A stretch of DNA of 64,000 nt. Source: Aradus depressus (Eukaryota; Arthropoda; Insecta; Hemiptera; Aradidae). The notes below the pieces were generated by a model. It was not told the origin of the DNA. It searched no databases and saw nothing but the letters and a program-made list of their open reading frames with translations. The translations under genes were made by a program, and so were the position numbers. The stretch covers positions 45,376,675-45,440,674 of the forward strand of contig OY759219.1 of the NCBI GenBank assembly GCA_963662175.1, in the 5' to 3' direction. The stretch's first letter is position 1. Each line of letters starts with the position of its first letter. Below, piece by piece: positions 45,156 through 57,163 of this stretch.

Positions 45156-47098
45156 ATGAATCACATAACAAATCTCCTGCAGTGGAATTTTAATGGTATT
45201 TGGCAACAATTAGCTTAAGCGAAGTTACTAATAAATGAGTATCAGCCGGCCTTTTTCTGCCTGCAGGAGTCGCACCTAAGGCCCGCTGACACTCTCTCGT
45301 TGAAAGACTATAATATTGTTCGCAAGGACAAACCTCCTGTCATTCGAGCTAGTGGTGGTGTGATCACAGGAGTCCATAAAACTTACTATGCGGAAATAAT
45401 AGATGTGGATACCCCGATTCAGGCGGTTGTTGTCAGATACCACTATCCCTTTCCAATAACAGTATGTAACCTCTCTCTACCTACCACCGACGGAAGATAT
45501 TGATGAAACGGCACTAACTAAGCTGATCAGCAATCTCCCCTCTCCGTACATTGTGATGGGCGATATGAACGCGGCACACACCTCCTGGGGATCATCCGCC
45601 AACAACACAAGATGCAACATGATCCGGCGAAGAATAGACGACTCAGATTCAATCCTGCTGAACGATGGTAGCCCAACGTACCTGAGCTCCGCCTATGGCA
45701 CACTCTCTGCCATTGACCTCACCTTTTGCTCCCCCAATCTGTCTCTCAGTATGCAGTGGCACACTATCCAAGATACCCATGGCAGTGACCACTTCCCCAT
45801 AAAGCTAACGTACTTCTCTAACAGAGAACAAATGTTCACCGGACCAAAGTGGAAAGTTGACAAAGCGGATTAGGACCTTTTTAGGGAGTTGGCAGTATTA
45901 GAGGAGGAATCCTTTCCTACTGATGTTGAAAGTCTCACCTCTTATGTCAACTCGGTAATAACCGCGGCTGCCCACCTATCCATCCCAAAAAGTCTACCTG
46001 AAGAGAGGAAAAAACGAGTGCCTTGGTTTGATACAACCTGCCGAAAAGCTATCAAAGCCAGGCGGAGAGCACTGAAAAATTTCCAAAACTGCCCCACTAC
46101 ACTAAACCTCATTGAATACAAAAAGCTCAGAGCCATATGAAGAAACACTATCAGAGAAAAAAAGCGAGCCTCATGGAGAAACTACGTTTCCTCAATAAGC
46201 AGCAATACACCGATAGCAACAGTCTGGAAAAGAATAAGAACTCTCACCGGAAAACGCACCTATGAAACGCCGATCCTCCAATCAAATGGCGACATGATCT
46301 ATGATCCTAAAACCATTGCAAATATTTTTGCTGACTCTTATAGTAATACCTCTGCCTCAAGAAATTTTCCATCTGAGTTTATCCAGGCTAACGAGAAGAA
46401 GAAGACCACTCCATCGAACTTTGAAGAATTCGATGAAGAATATTATAATAAAGACCTCACGGAATGGGAACTGAGCACCGCGATAAACTAATAAAAAAAA
46501 ACAGCATGTGGTCCAGACGAGATTCACAACGAAATGCTAAAAAACTTGAGCCAGCAGTCTAAGAGATGCCTACTGGCTTTCTATAACCGACTATGGAAAC
46601 AAAGAGTTTTTCCTCAGGCTTGGCGAGATGCCGAAATCCTCCCCTTTCTAAAACCAGGGAAGGACAAGTTGCGGGCGGCTAGTTACAGACCTGTATCTCT
46701 CACTAGCTGCCTCTGCAAGATACTCGAGAAAATGGTAAACAAAAGACTTCTGTGGTACCTTGAAAAAAATGAATTGCTAGCCAAAATACAGTGCGGGTTT
46801 CGCAAAGACAGGTCCACCTTAGATCACCTCGTCTCAATGGAAGCAGAGATTCAGAACATTTTCATCTTGAAGGAAGAAGCGATACGTGTCTTTTGCGACC
46901 TGAAAAATGCGTATGATACTGTTTGGAGACCTGGTATCTTGGATCAATCCATGAGTAGGGCCTTAGAGGAAACCTTCCTATTTTTATCCAGAACTTCCTA
47001 TACCAGAGATTCATTCAGATGAGAGTGGGCGATAAGCTTTCGTATAAAAGACAGCAAGATAATGGCATACCACAAGGCAGTGTCCTCAGTTGTACATT
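45156..47098 (+). pseudogene. I-clade LINE 1 ORF2 (endonuclease and partial RT)
   Basis: Begins MNHITNLLQWNFNGIWQQLA. The endonuclease shows FFCLQESHLRPADT, VMGDMNAAHTSWGS (45553) and GSDHFPIKL (about 45783). RT shows LPFLKPGKDKLRAASYRPVS, IQCGFRKDRSTLDHLVSME and VFCDLKNAYDTVW (about 46890). Stops at 45215, 45501, 45872, 46138 and 46490 mark it as dead. Confidence 0.85.
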
Positions 47099-47422
47099 GT
47101 TTTTTCCGAGGGCTGATTTGTGTCACCGCGGCCAGACTAGGCCTATTGTGTGCCCTGTGTGTGTTGGTTCCTACAGCAGCCCTGTATCTTTGATATAGTC
47201 CAGGATTCTTCTGCAGGTTCCTTCCATTAGCTGCTTCGGGTCTGTTATGGCAGACCCGTAGCAGTGGAAACGTCTGCTTTCTAGTGCCCCGCACCGGCTT
47301 AGAATATGAACCGGAGTTGCTCTCAGGCAGCCGTAGAGGCAAGACGTGCGTACAAAGGTCAAACCTGCGAGTTTTCTTAACCTAACTAACCCTGCATTTA
47401 TTCTTTTTCTTTTCTTTTCCAC
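47099..47422 (-). mobile_element. 5'-truncated LINE 3' end
   Basis: The minus-strand reading ends GLTFVRTSCLYGCLRATPVH, ILSRCGALESRRFHCYGSA, then GTCRRILDYIKDTGLL and a stop at 47171. This is a C-terminal Cys/His region of the kind seen at the end of several LINE ORF2 proteins. A short 3' untranslated part and A6 follow at 47099-47105. It marks the point where I-clade copy 1 ends. Confidence 0.65.
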
Positions 47423-47663
47423 TCTCTTTATTAAATTTCACTTCATTATTTGTTTATTTTAATTATTATTATTCTACCTGTGTTTTGTTCCTGTTCATAC
47501 AGTGAGTATCTTATTAATTAAGTGTAAATGTTTATCCTTGTGTAATCCTTCAGGTGAGTACCCTATTTTTCTCTTCATTACTTCATACTTATTTTGTTAT
47601 TTCTTTTCTTCTCTCCCCATTCTTTTATCAGTGCCGCCCTGTTAAACATTACGTATTCAAAAG

Positions 47664-48897
47664 ATGGAACCTCCGGACAAGAGGAGAAGACGCGAACGAC
47701 TAAAATCACCACCAGATAATTCATTTATAGGGAGGGAATCCATCGTGCCTAGATATTTAATTTTGTCCCGGTGCGATGGAAGCGACTTTAGTTAAGTTTC
47801 ACCTTTCTTTATAAATAAAGCCGTGACTGGTGTAGCGGGAGAGCCTAAAAATATTAAAAAATTAAGAGACGGAACATTACTAGTAGAAACGTGCAATAGT
47901 TCTCAGTCCGGTAAACTACTGGCCTGCAAAAAATTTTATAATCAAATGGATGTGAATGTAGAACCTCACTCGACATTGAACTGTAGTAAGGGCGTAATTA
48001 GATGTTTTGATCTGGACTCTGTCTCAGAACAAGAAATTTGTAGTGAATTGGCCAACCAGGGAGTTAAGGAAGTAAAGCGGATTAGCGTTAAGCGGGATGG
48101 GATTATGCCAGTACACACTCCTATGTGCTGACGTTCTCCATGCCAAAGATTCCAGAAAAGATAAAGGTTGGCTTCTACAGTATTACTGTCCGAATGTACA
48201 TCAACAACCCGCTCAGATGTTACACTTGTCTTGGGTATGCCCACACCAGTAAATTTTGTAAGAAAAACCCCCATCTGTTCCCAGTGCGGCCAGGGTAAAC
48301 ACGAAGGGTCCCCCTGCCAAGGTCCAGCCTTGTGTACGAACTGTAAAGGCCCCCATAATGCTTTTGATAAAAGTTGCCCGATATATGGGAGAGAAAAAGA
48401 AATAAAAAAAAATACAAGATTCAGAAAAAATTTCATATTTTCTTGCCAAAAAAATTTATAAAGAAAGAAATCCAGTAGAATTTGCCAAATTTTTCTCCAA
48501 CGTAGTGTCCCAAAATAATAATGTTATAAAGAAATCTCCAATTCGAGAGACAAGAGAAATTAGTATTCAGACTGATCCCGTCTGTACAGAATCAGTGAAC
48601 AAAGTGAACCAAATAAATGTGTTATCATCAGTTAGGAACGGCTCGCCCCCACCGCCCCCCTCCTTCCCCGCCCCCCTATCCCCTCTCCTCCCCCTCCCTC
48701 CCCTGCCCCCCTCCCCTCTTCCCACCCAGCTGACCTAACAACAGCGGTCAGTCTGCCCACAGATCAGGCTGTCCAATTGTCAAGTGGCGCGTCCGATTCA
48801 GAAGGTTGGTCGCAGCCAGTTCACAATCAAAGACCTCCTAGGACTGCTAAAAATAGAAACTCATCAAAAAAACCAATTAATCACAATATGGAAAAAT
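47664..48897 (+). pseudogene. I-clade LINE 2 ORF1
   Basis: Starts MEPPDKRRRRERLKSPPDN. It has KLRDGTLLVETCNSSQSGKL, HSTLNCSKGVIRCFDL and, across frameshifts near 48120 and 48260, knuckles CYTCLGYAHTSKFC, CSQCGQGKHEGSPC and LCTNCKGPHNAFDKSC. A proline-rich tail follows (48640-48738). A stop in DFS*VSPF near 47795 adds to the damage. Confidence 0.82.
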
Positions 48898-49176
48898 AAA
48901 TTTCAAATCTGTGTCTAGTATGTTATTGCTTATTGATCTTATTTGTTTATTTTGTTATTATCCCCTTTATAGTTTCTGCACATTTTGTCATATTTATATA
49001 TTTTACTAGAAAAATGCTAATATCTAGACTCCATAGTAATATCTCGGCTATAAAAAATGTACTGTCACATGCTTACATGCAATATGCATACATCTACTCA
49101 GGTGTCTCTCCAGCAAGAACCACACAGTTGGTTGTCTGCACGTCTGGGGTCGAGAGACCACTCACCTACTATTCCT

Positions 49177-51705
49177 ATGAACTCCACGCTGATACAATGG
49201 AACTGTAACGGCATAAGAACCCAATTTGAGGAGATAAAAATATTATCAAATGACCAAAACCCTTCAATATTTTGCCTTCAAGAAACTCACCTCAAGCCTG
49301 CCGACAGATTCAGTCTGAAGAACTACACGGTGTACAGGAAAGATGTGATTACAATCTGCAGAGCTAGAGGAGGCGTTTTAACAGCTGTGAGATGTGACAC
49401 CACGTCAGAGGAGCTACGGATCGCAACTCCACTCCAGGCCGTGGTGGTCAGAGTGGGAGGACCACTCCCTTTCACGCTGTGCAACATGTATCTCCCCCCT
49501 ACTGAACACATGAACGAAGCAGAGATTCTAAGTCTCATAAATCAGCTCCCCCGTCCATATCTTGTAGTTGGCGACATGAATGCCTCTAATCTGCCTTGGG
49601 ACCCTCATCACAGGAACACAAGGGGAAACACCTTGAGAAGGATCGTAGACACCTTAGATGCGGTAGTGCTGAACACAGGAGAGAGCACATATCTGAGACC
49701 GGCATATGGGTCAACATCGGCGATCGATGTCGCCTTCTGCTCGCCTCAGTTCACTCTGTTCCTGGACTGGAAGGTACTCCAAAACCTGCACAACAGCGAC
49801 CATTACCCTATCATAATAAATTACAAATCCGTGAGGAAATCGGCTAACAGAATGTGCAACTGGAGGATCGATGCGGCGGATTGGACTACCTTCAAGGCAT
49901 TGGCTGTTATTGACCAGGATAATTTCTCGGACGACATTAATACCACAAATAATTATATAACCGACGTCATCCTGGACGCAGCTCTAGAGTCGGTACCAGT
50001 GTCGAAAGGAAACTATAAAAGAAACTGTGTGCCCTGGTTCGACAGAGACTGCAAGCAGGTCGTGGACGGACGAAGAAAAGCACTGAAGAAATTCAACTTG
50101 GAACCTACAACTCAAAACCTGATAGAGTACAAGAAGGCAAGGTCCATCTCAAGGAGGATCATCAAACAACACCTCAAATCCCAAACAAAAGCCTATGGCC
50201 CAGACAATATCCCAGTGAAATTAATCAAATATGCCCTCCCCTCTATCCTTCCTGTCCTCCTTCACATCTACAACTACTCCCTGCAGAACTCCGTTTTTCC
50301 GACGGCCTGGAAATCAGCGATCGTCCACCCTCTTAAAAAGGTAACCAACCCATCCTCTCCAAAAGATCTCCGCCCTATATCTACCCTTTCTAACCTCTCC
50401 AAACCCTTAGAACGGGTAGCCCAATCCCAACTATCGTCCTATTTAGAATCCAACCAGATCCTAGATCCCCTTCAGTCCGGCTTCCGTCCTGGCCTAAGCA
50501 CCCAATCCGCCCTCCTAAAAGTTACTAACGACCTCCAACTAGCCATAGACAACAGACAGTTAACTCTACTAGTACTCTTCGACTTCACTAAAGCCTTTGA
50601 CACCGTCGACCACAGCATCCTCCTTGCCAAGCTCCACAATTCCAAACTTTCTCCCAGTGCTGTTTGCTGGCTTCAGTCCTTCCTCTCCGGACGCTCACAG
50701 TCGGTTCTTGTTCCTAACCTACCTCTCTCGTCCTTTCTTCCACTCAACTCTGGGGTCCCTCAAGGCTCGTCCCTCTCACCCACCCTTTTTTCTATATTCA
50801 TAAACGACCTCCCTAATTCTCTCAAACACTCCAAATATCATCTCTACGCCGATGATTTCCAAATTTATCTCTCCTTCCATCCCTCCTCTGCCCAAGATGC
50901 TTACAACAAAATGATGGAGGATATACATGGTATCACCAACTGGGCTACTAACAATGGACTGACCTTGAACGCTGACAAAACCAAAGCTATTGTAATAGGA
51001 AACCACAGACTACTCAACTCTCTCACTGACTTACCTCCTTTAAAACTACATGACTCAGAGATAAAATACTGCACCAACGTAAAAAACCTTGGATTAATCC
51101 TTGACCAATCCCTCTCCTGGAAAGAACATATCTCCCACATATCCAACCGCTCCTTCAAAACCCTATACCTTCTAAAACGACTTCGTCACCTCCTCCCCAC
51201 TCAAACCCGTCAGTTGTTGGTATCCTCCCTTGTGTTCCCCTACTTTGACTATGCTTGCCTTGTGTATGGAGGACTTTCTGGTAAGCTCGACATGAAACTA
51301 AAGCGAGTTATGAATTCCTTTTTACGATTCATCTTCGGACTCCCCAGACACTCTTCTATTACCAGTTCATACACTGATCTAAAATGGCTATACCCCTCCT
51401 CTCGTCGTAGTTATTTCCTGGGCTCCTTTCTTTTCCGGACCTTATCATCCCAAAAGCCCTCCTATATCTTCCAAATGCTCCAATTTAAATCCCACATCCA
51501 TCAAAAAGTCACCAGATCCCGTCCCTCCGATCTTTACCTCCCTGCCCATAGGACTACAACCTATCACAATTCCTTCCTTGTTCAGGCTACCTCCCTCTGG
51601 AACTCAATCCCTCTCCAGATTCGCCATGCTCCTAGTCTAATTTCTTTTAAATCCCAGCTCTTCCAGCACCTCCTTCCTCATCAAACGTCTGATTCCCAGG
51701 GCTAG
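49177..51705 (+). CDS. Chimeric open frame: I-clade endonuclease fused to CR1/L2-like RT
   Basis: A single open frame (open from 49057; likely start MNSTLIQWNCNGIRT at 49177) of more than 840 codons. Residues up to about 50169 are the I-clade endonuclease (FCLQETHLKPAD, VVGDMNASNLPW, NSDHYPIII). From 50170 the frame continues into the inserted LINE: LRPISTLSNLSKPLERVA, DPLQSGFRPGLSTQSALL, LFDFTKAFDTVDHS (motif A), SGVPQGSSLSPTLFSIFIND, YHLYADDFQIYL (catalytic YADD) and a C-terminus LWNSIPLQIRH. Both halves keep their key residues and the joint has no stop. The fusion arose by insertion and need not be functional. Confidence 0.85.
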   Translation: MNSTLIQWNCNGIRTQFEEIKILSNDQNPSIFCLQETHLKPADRFSLKNYTVYRKDVITICRARGGVLTAVRCDTTSEELRIATPLQAVVVRVGGPLPFTLCNMYLPPTEHMNEAEILSLINQLPRPYLVVGDMNASNLPWDPHHRNTRGNTLRRIVDTLDAVVLNTGESTYLRPAYGSTSAIDVAFCSPQFTLFLDWKVLQNLHNSDHYPIIINYKSVRKSANRMCNWRIDAADWTTFKALAVIDQDNFSDDINTTNNYITDVILDAALESVPVSKGNYKRNCVPWFDRDCKQVVDGRRKALKKFNLEPTTQNLIEYKKARSISRRIIKQHLKSQTKAYGPDNIPVKLIKYALPSILPVLLHIYNYSLQNSVFPTAWKSAIVHPLKKVTNPSSPKDLRPISTLSNLSKPLERVAQSQLSSYLESNQILDPLQSGFRPGLSTQSALLKVTNDLQLAIDNRQLTLLVLFDFTKAFDTVDHSILLAKLHNSKLSPSAVCWLQSFLSGRSQSVLVPNLPLSSFLPLNSGVPQGSSLSPTLFSIFINDLPNSLKHSKYHLYADDFQIYLSFHPSSAQDAYNKMMEDIHGITNWATNNGLTLNADKTKAIVIGNHRLLNSLTDLPPLKLHDSEIKYCTNVKNLGLILDQSLSWKEHISHISNRSFKTLYLLKRLRHLLPTQTRQLLVSSLVFPYFDYACLVYGGLSGKLDMKLKRVMNSFLRFIFGLPRHSSITSSYTDLKWLYPSSRRSYFLGSFLFRTLSSQKPSYIFQMLQFKSHIHQKVTRSRPSDLYLPAHRTTTYHNSFLVQATSLWNSIPLQIRHAPSLISFKSQLFQHLLPHQTSDSQG

Positions 51706-52324
51706 CGTCCTATGGGATAGTTCTCGTCTTCCCATGAGTCTCTCAGTCTATAGCTGGACTGATGTGACTCTTCAGTTTCATCATCCCAGTTGGATCACAT
51801 GTAGGGTCACTATATGTTTAGGCACTATATAACTAGTCACTATATGTTTGGTCACTATGTGTTTAGTCACTACATATTTTATTTTAGAAGTAATCATTCC
51901 TTTTTTTCTTTTCACTCATTTCTTTAAATTCCAAGCAGAATAATGTATAGGTGTGTGATATTCTGGATTTTGGATATATATATCTGTAATTAAATGTATG
52001 TACCAGAGTGTATGACACATATTATATTTATTTATTTTATTATTTTATTTTTCTCTCTCTCTCAGTGACCCTTTCTGTCATTTATATTAACTTTTGCTAT
52101 TATCTTTTTACTTTATAATTCTAATACTGTTCCTCATTTATTTTAATATGATTTGTTTATCCTTATTTCTAACTGCTTTTGTTTCTTTAGTTGCTATACT
52201 CCCTTATTTGTTATCTTTTATTCAACTTGTTTGATACTGGTATATCTTTTGTTTATCTCTTATGCTGTTATTCTTAGGGGACGTATGTCCCAGAATAAAA
52301 ATTGTTTTTTCATTTCATTTCATT
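50170..52324 (+). mobile_element. CR1/L2-like LINE, 5'-truncated, inserted in I-clade ORF2
   Basis: Flanked by the 8-bp direct repeat TCAAACAA (50162-50169 and 52325-52332). It begins inside ORF2 upstream of RT (YGPDNIPVKL). It has a 600-bp 3' untranslated part and ends in TTTCATTTCATTTCATTTCA, a short microsatellite end like those of CR1-group elements. Exact clade not certain. Confidence 0.82.
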
Positions 52325-55116
52325 TCAAACAAAAAAAGAAGGAGTCATGGATCACTTCACGTCATCCATCACCCACAAAACCCCATCCGCAACAATCTGG
52401 AAGAAAATTCGAAGTATTTCAGGCACCTACGCTTTCCACACCCCAATATTAAAAGTTGACTCCAGTCTTGTTACCGACCCCCTAGAAATAGCCAACATCT
52501 TTGCTAAATTTTACAGCAATATCACAGCCAGCAATAGTTACCATCCGGACTTTCAACAGCTAAAAGAACATACTGAAACTACTCACATCTTAGACATCGA
52601 TGATGACACTGAAAATTTCTATAACCGTAATTTCAGCCTTTGGGAGCTAAACTCAGCAGTCCAGGACCTCAAAAAATCTGCACCGGGTCTGGACAGAGTA
52701 CACAATGTTATGCTGCAGAACCTATCCCCTGATTCACTGAGAGGCCTCCTTAATTTTTTCAACAAAATTTGGAATGGAAATGAAATTCCAGGTGACTGGT
52801 CTGAGTCAATAATTCTACCGCAATTAAAGCCAGGAAAGGTCCCACACTCTCCGGATAGTTACAGGCCCATAGCACTCACGTGCAGCCCCTGTAAGCTCAT
52901 GAAGAGACTGGTGAACCGCAGGCTTACTTGGATATTGGAGAAAGAAAATCTTCTGGCGAACATACAATGTGGCTTTAGAAAGGGTAGGTCCACCCTCGAC
53001 CACCTGGTCTCAATAGAAAATGAGCTTCAAAACGCCTTTTTGAACAAAGAGGAGGCGATCGGTCTCTTCTTTGACATTGAAAAGGCTTACGACAGGGCAT
53101 GGCGTTATGAAATTTTGAGGCTACTCCATGAATGGGGCCTACGAGGGAACCTCCCAAGATTTGTAAAACACTTTTTAGCTCGGAGATATGTAAGGGTCAG
53201 AATAGGCGACAAAGAATCGAGAAGACATCTTGTAGAAAATGGGATACCTCAAGGCAGCGTCTTGAGTTGTACGTTATTTGGAATCGCCATCAACAGCGTC
53301 GCAAAATGTATACCCCGACACTGCAAAGGCTATTTGTTTGTCGACGATCTCAGTGTACTTTACAGATTCAAGGATTATGACCGAATGAAAAACGATCTGC
53401 AACGGCTCCTTACCAAACTTATATGACTGGTCGAAAAAAACAGGCCTCACAATTTCAACACAGAAAAGTGTAGGAGTTTACTTCAGCAGAAGAAGAAACC
53501 TAAACCCACCGCCTGACCTCCAGATAGGATATAACAGCATTGAATTCAAAAACAATGTAAAGTTCCTTGGGCTTGTGCTGGACGAAAAGCTCTCTTGGTC
53601 CGACCACATCAGACAACTAAAGGAGTCCAGTTTGAGAAGAATGAACATTTTAAAGGTATTAGCAAACACATCCTGGGGCTCTGACAGGCTATCTATGATC
53701 CGGCTATATAAAGCCCTGATATTATCCAGGTTAGACTACGGAGGCATGGTCTACGCTTCAGCCAGGAGCACATATATTAGCTTATTAGACTCCGTGCATC
53801 ATGCCGGAATCCGTTTGGCCACTGGTGCCTTTCGTACAAGCCCAGTAACAAGCCTCTGTGCAGAGTCTGGTATTCCCCCCCCCCCTACTCTTCCGTCGCC
53901 ACCACATGGCGTCTGGCTATATAGCATCCCTCAGTTTGCAACCTCAAAACCCCGCATATAAGCCAGTTTTTTCACCCAAGTATGCTAGAGCGTATGAGGA
54001 GAGGCAAAATGTGACTAGACCGCTTGGGATTCGGGCTAGAGGTTACGCCCGTGAGCTTCTTGATACAAACCCACCACCCTCAGTATTGGGGGACCCTCCC
54101 TGGCTGACTCCCTCTATACAGATTAACCTTGAACTACATACTGACAGCAAACATGAAACTGCCCCTTCAGTATTTGTACAATCCTTCCATAATGTACTTC
54201 ATAGACTGCCCCATGCAAAAATTGTATATATTGATGCTTCAAAATTAGATGAGGGTGTAGGAGCGGCAGTCGCAATGGATGGTAACGACGACTCCCAGGC
54301 ATTTGTAGCGTTCACACTGGTGAACTGTTTGCACTATCCATGGCGTTGTACAGCATCATGAACCTCAGGAGAGAGCGGTACATTATCTGCTGTGATTCAC
54401 TCTCAGCCCTACAAAGTATCCAGAAGTTATACTCTGATAACTGTTTGGTTGCCAAGATACACAGCTATTACAAAACCCTCACCGAACTGAAGAAAACTAT
54501 CCTCTTTTGTTGGGTTCCTAGCCATGTTGGGATAAGGGGTAATGAATTAGTAGATGCTGTTGCGAAAGAAGCGGCAGCAAGTCTTCTTGAGGAAGTTGTG
54601 GTATATACAAAGAAGGACCTGCAGCGGTGGCTTCGACGTAGCGTGATGGAAGGCTGGAGAAATATGTGGGAGGAGATCGAGAACAGCAAGCTCAAAGTGG
54701 TGAAGAGAGATGTGAAGCCGTGGGGATCCTCTTGTAGAGGCAGCCGAAGGGAGGAGGTGGCGTTGACCCGACTCCGAATAGGCCACTCTCGGCCAACCCA
54801 CGGCCATCTGATGACAAAAAGTGAGCCGACCACATGTTGTGGGGTGCCCCTCAGTATCCAACATATCTTGGAAGAAAGCCCCCTCTACGAAGAGCTACTG
54901 GCCAGACTGGCCATACCACGCTATCTAGCTGAGGCCCTCAAAGATGACAGCCGGATGGCTGATCGTATCGTTGCCCACGAAGACTGGGCTCATCAACCAA
55001 CTGTAAATGTACAGTCTTTAAATGACAAACATGGCTGGGGACTGACCGACTGTCAGTTGACTGTAGATATCTGTTTTTGCCTTCTAAATAGGTATGCAAA
55101 TTTAAAATATAGCTAA
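52325..55116 (+). pseudogene. I-clade LINE 2 ORF2, RT-RNase H part
   Basis: Resumes after the insertion. It has IWKKIRSISGTYAFHTP, SYRPIALTCSPCKLMKRLVN, IQCGFRKGRSTLDHLVSIE, LFFDIEKAYDRAW (motif A), NGIPQGSVLSCTLF and LFVDDLSVLYR (catalytic FVDD). A frameshift occurs near 53405, then KFLGLVLDEKLSW. RNase H follows in two frames: KIVYIDASKLDEGVGAAVA (54210), YIICCDSLSALQSI (54380) and CWVPSHVGIRGNELVDAVAK. It ends …NRYANLKYS. Frameshifts near 53880 and 54330. Confidence 0.86.
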
Positions 55117-55151
55117 GTATGTGTGTATGTGGATGTATGTGCATATATATA

Positions 55152-55378
55152 AGTTATGTTACCTATTATTGTAAACCTCATCACAATCTCATCCCCTCTC
55201 ACCACCTGTGTATCAATCGCTATTGTTTCTTATCTCTTCCTGTATAGCTCTAGTCAGATAGACCACCAGTCCATCCCAGGCTCCCGAAGTTGCTGTACTC
55301 CCTGTATTGTATCATTGTGAGTTCAGTGTAATAAAGACTTTTTTTAAAAAGCAATCTTCGGCGTTACAAAAGTTAACT
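55152..55378 (+). repeat. 5' LTR of the Gypsy-type element (predicted)
   Basis: Starts AGTTATGTTACC and ends GTTACAAAAGTTAACT, so AGTTA/TAACT are terminal inverted repeats. It contains AATAAA at 55330 followed by a T run. The limits are inferred from the primer site and the short inverted ends. The 3' LTR is outside the window and cannot be compared. Confidence 0.6.
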
Positions 55379-55394
55379 GGCGCAGTCGGTAGGA
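55378..55394 (+). promoter_or_regulatory. Primer binding site, serine-tRNA type
   Basis: TGGCGCAGTCGGTAGGA directly at the LTR end. TGGCGCAGTCGG is the primer-site sequence described for the 17.6/297 group, complementary to the 3' end of a serine tRNA. Confidence 0.8.
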
Positions 55395-55901
55395 CCTAGG
55401 AAGCGACGTTCAGAGCATATGAACACGGAGTCTCTATCTTTAGAGTTAATTTCTAGGCCGAACATCGCAGTGACGTTGGGAACCACTGCACCCCACACGA
55501 CATCCAACACCGCCTTCATCGAGAAGACGAACGTTTTGGGGCCCGCAGCAGACTACAGGAACCCAGATTCAATGGACATGAGCATGGTAGTACTGGTCGC
55601 GCTGTAAGTAGATTTAAGTTACATTATAAGTATAAGAAAAATTTATTATTAACATTACAAGAAAATATTCTCATAAAAAAAAAAAAAATTCAGATTTTAT
55701 TAACAAATCTTCATAAGATAAGATTGAAACGAACATTTCAAGTTCCAATTAAAAGAATTTTATGAACAGCAAATTCAAACAGTCATATGAACATTTAATT
55801 TTATAAGTTTTATATTATTGTTTAAGTACGTAATTTTTAAGTTAGTATTAAGTATTATTATTATTTTAAGGTTTTTTATTTTATAACACACATATACCAA
55901 A
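55395..55901 (+). other. Gypsy leader region
   Basis: Contains a 62-codon frame (55419-55607) that ends just past a good donor, GCGCTGTAAGT (about 55603). The frame has no recognised domain. A spliced transcript could start from the donor, but this is inference. Confidence 0.4.
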
Positions 55902-57158
55902 ATGACTAGCAAAGACATCCTGCAACCCGCGCAACTCACGATGCCCGTCCCCGTTCTTAAAAAGGAATATTTGGGCATGCTGCCGGAATTTTTTGGTGAA
56001 CCCGAACACCTTAGTAGATTTTTAACCATAAGTGAAAAGCTCGTAAATAAATTTTATAATTTTCAAAATACGCTAGATTTTCAAAATGAATTTTTAATGT
56101 CGTCACTAGTTGCTAAAATAAAAGGACCAGCAGCGGAAATTATTGCAACAAATACAATCGGTACTTGGGCCGAATTAAAACAAGCCTTACTAAACGGATA
56201 TTCCGATCGCCGTGATTGTTTCACGTTACAAATAGAATTAGCCGAAAAACGCCAAAATAATGAATCCCCATTTGAGTTTTATCAAAAAATACAAAAAACT
56301 TTAAATTTATTAATCTCATATTTTAGGAATCATTTTCAGGAACATGTTTTATTAACCGAATTCGCAAGAAAACTTGCGTTGCGAGTTCTTTTGAGAGGTT
56401 TAAAAGAACCCAGAGGTTCACACCTTCGCGCTCGAAATCCAGAATCCCTAGAATCCGCATTAAATATGTTGACAAACGACTTGCAATACAATGAAAGACA
56501 GTATACACACACCCACACACGTCCTAAACAAAGCCCATTCATAGACAATAGATACCGACAAACAGTTGCCCCGCGTCCACAATATCATTCTTATCAAGCA
56601 CCTCAGTTTTATCAACCGCAATTACAAAGACCCTTTCATCAATCGTATCAATCTCAACAAAAGCCATTCATTAGCTATCAGAGACCACAGATAAATTTCC
56701 CCCGACCAACTAGTACAATTAAACCATTTTCTTACCAACAAAACTCAAGCTATTCACAACCAAGGCCGCACAATTTTCAAATTCCACAACCTAGTAGACA
56801 AATCCACACATCAAATATAGGACAACCCCCTTACCAGCCAACGCCTATGAGTATTTCTACACGGTACGCTAGACCAACTCAAATTCAACGTAGACCTAAC
56901 ACGAGACTCAATTCTACCATCGAAGAATTGAACAACATAGCCTCAAATTTAATAGACCCAAATCGCGAACAGATACAAGAACAAGAACCAATGGACTATC
57001 AATCCGATGATAATTACCCAATAGAACCAGACGGACAACACCCACCAGAATACAATAACCCGCAATTCCAATTTCCAGATGAATACCAAAATAACCCATC
57101 GGACCATAACCATTTTTTAGAAGACAGAGCCTCGGAGAACAACCCTGCTTCAATCTAG
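55902..57158 (+). CDS. Gypsy-type gag
   Basis: 418 codons, MTSKDILQPAQLTMPVPVLK onward. The N-terminal half has the capsid-like FGEPEHLSRFLTISEKLVNK, GTWAELKQALLNGYSDRRD and SPFEFYQKIQKTLNLLI motifs. The C-terminal half is rich in Gln, Pro and Tyr, with repeated YQ/PQ motifs and an acidic end. No CCHC knuckle. It forms the particle shell in this element group. Uninterrupted. Confidence 0.88.
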   Translation: MTSKDILQPAQLTMPVPVLKKEYLGMLPEFFGEPEHLSRFLTISEKLVNKFYNFQNTLDFQNEFLMSSLVAKIKGPAAEIIATNTIGTWAELKQALLNGYSDRRDCFTLQIELAEKRQNNESPFEFYQKIQKTLNLLISYFRNHFQEHVLLTEFARKLALRVLLRGLKEPRGSHLRARNPESLESALNMLTNDLQYNERQYTHTHTRPKQSPFIDNRYRQTVAPRPQYHSYQAPQFYQPQLQRPFHQSYQSQQKPFISYQRPQINFPRPTSTIKPFSYQQNSSYSQPRPHNFQIPQPSRQIHTSNIGQPPYQPTPMSISTRYARPTQIQRRPNTRLNSTIEELNNIASNLIDPNREQIQEQEPMDYQSDDNYPIEPDGQHPPEYNNPQFQFPDEYQNNPSDHNHFLEDRASENNPASI

Positions 57159-57163
57159 CTAAC

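Larger units (their letters stand above)
43560..47098 (+). mobile_element. I-clade LINE copy 1, 3'-truncated
   Basis: ORF1 and the first two thirds of ORF2 of an element closely related to copy 2 at 47664. It stops inside the RT just after the GVPQGS-equivalent (…NGIPQGSVLSCTLF, about 47100), where a minus-strand LINE fragment begins. The RNase H part is missing. Confidence 0.85.
47664..55116 (+). mobile_element. I-clade LINE copy 2, near full length, with a nested LINE
   Basis: Has a 5' region, ORF1, spacer, and ORF2 with endonuclease, RT, RNase H and a C-terminal domain. A CR1/L2-like LINE is inserted at 50170-52324. RNase H in ORF2 is typical for the I clade. The 3' untranslated tail is very short before the LTR element at 55152. 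Confidence 0.87.
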
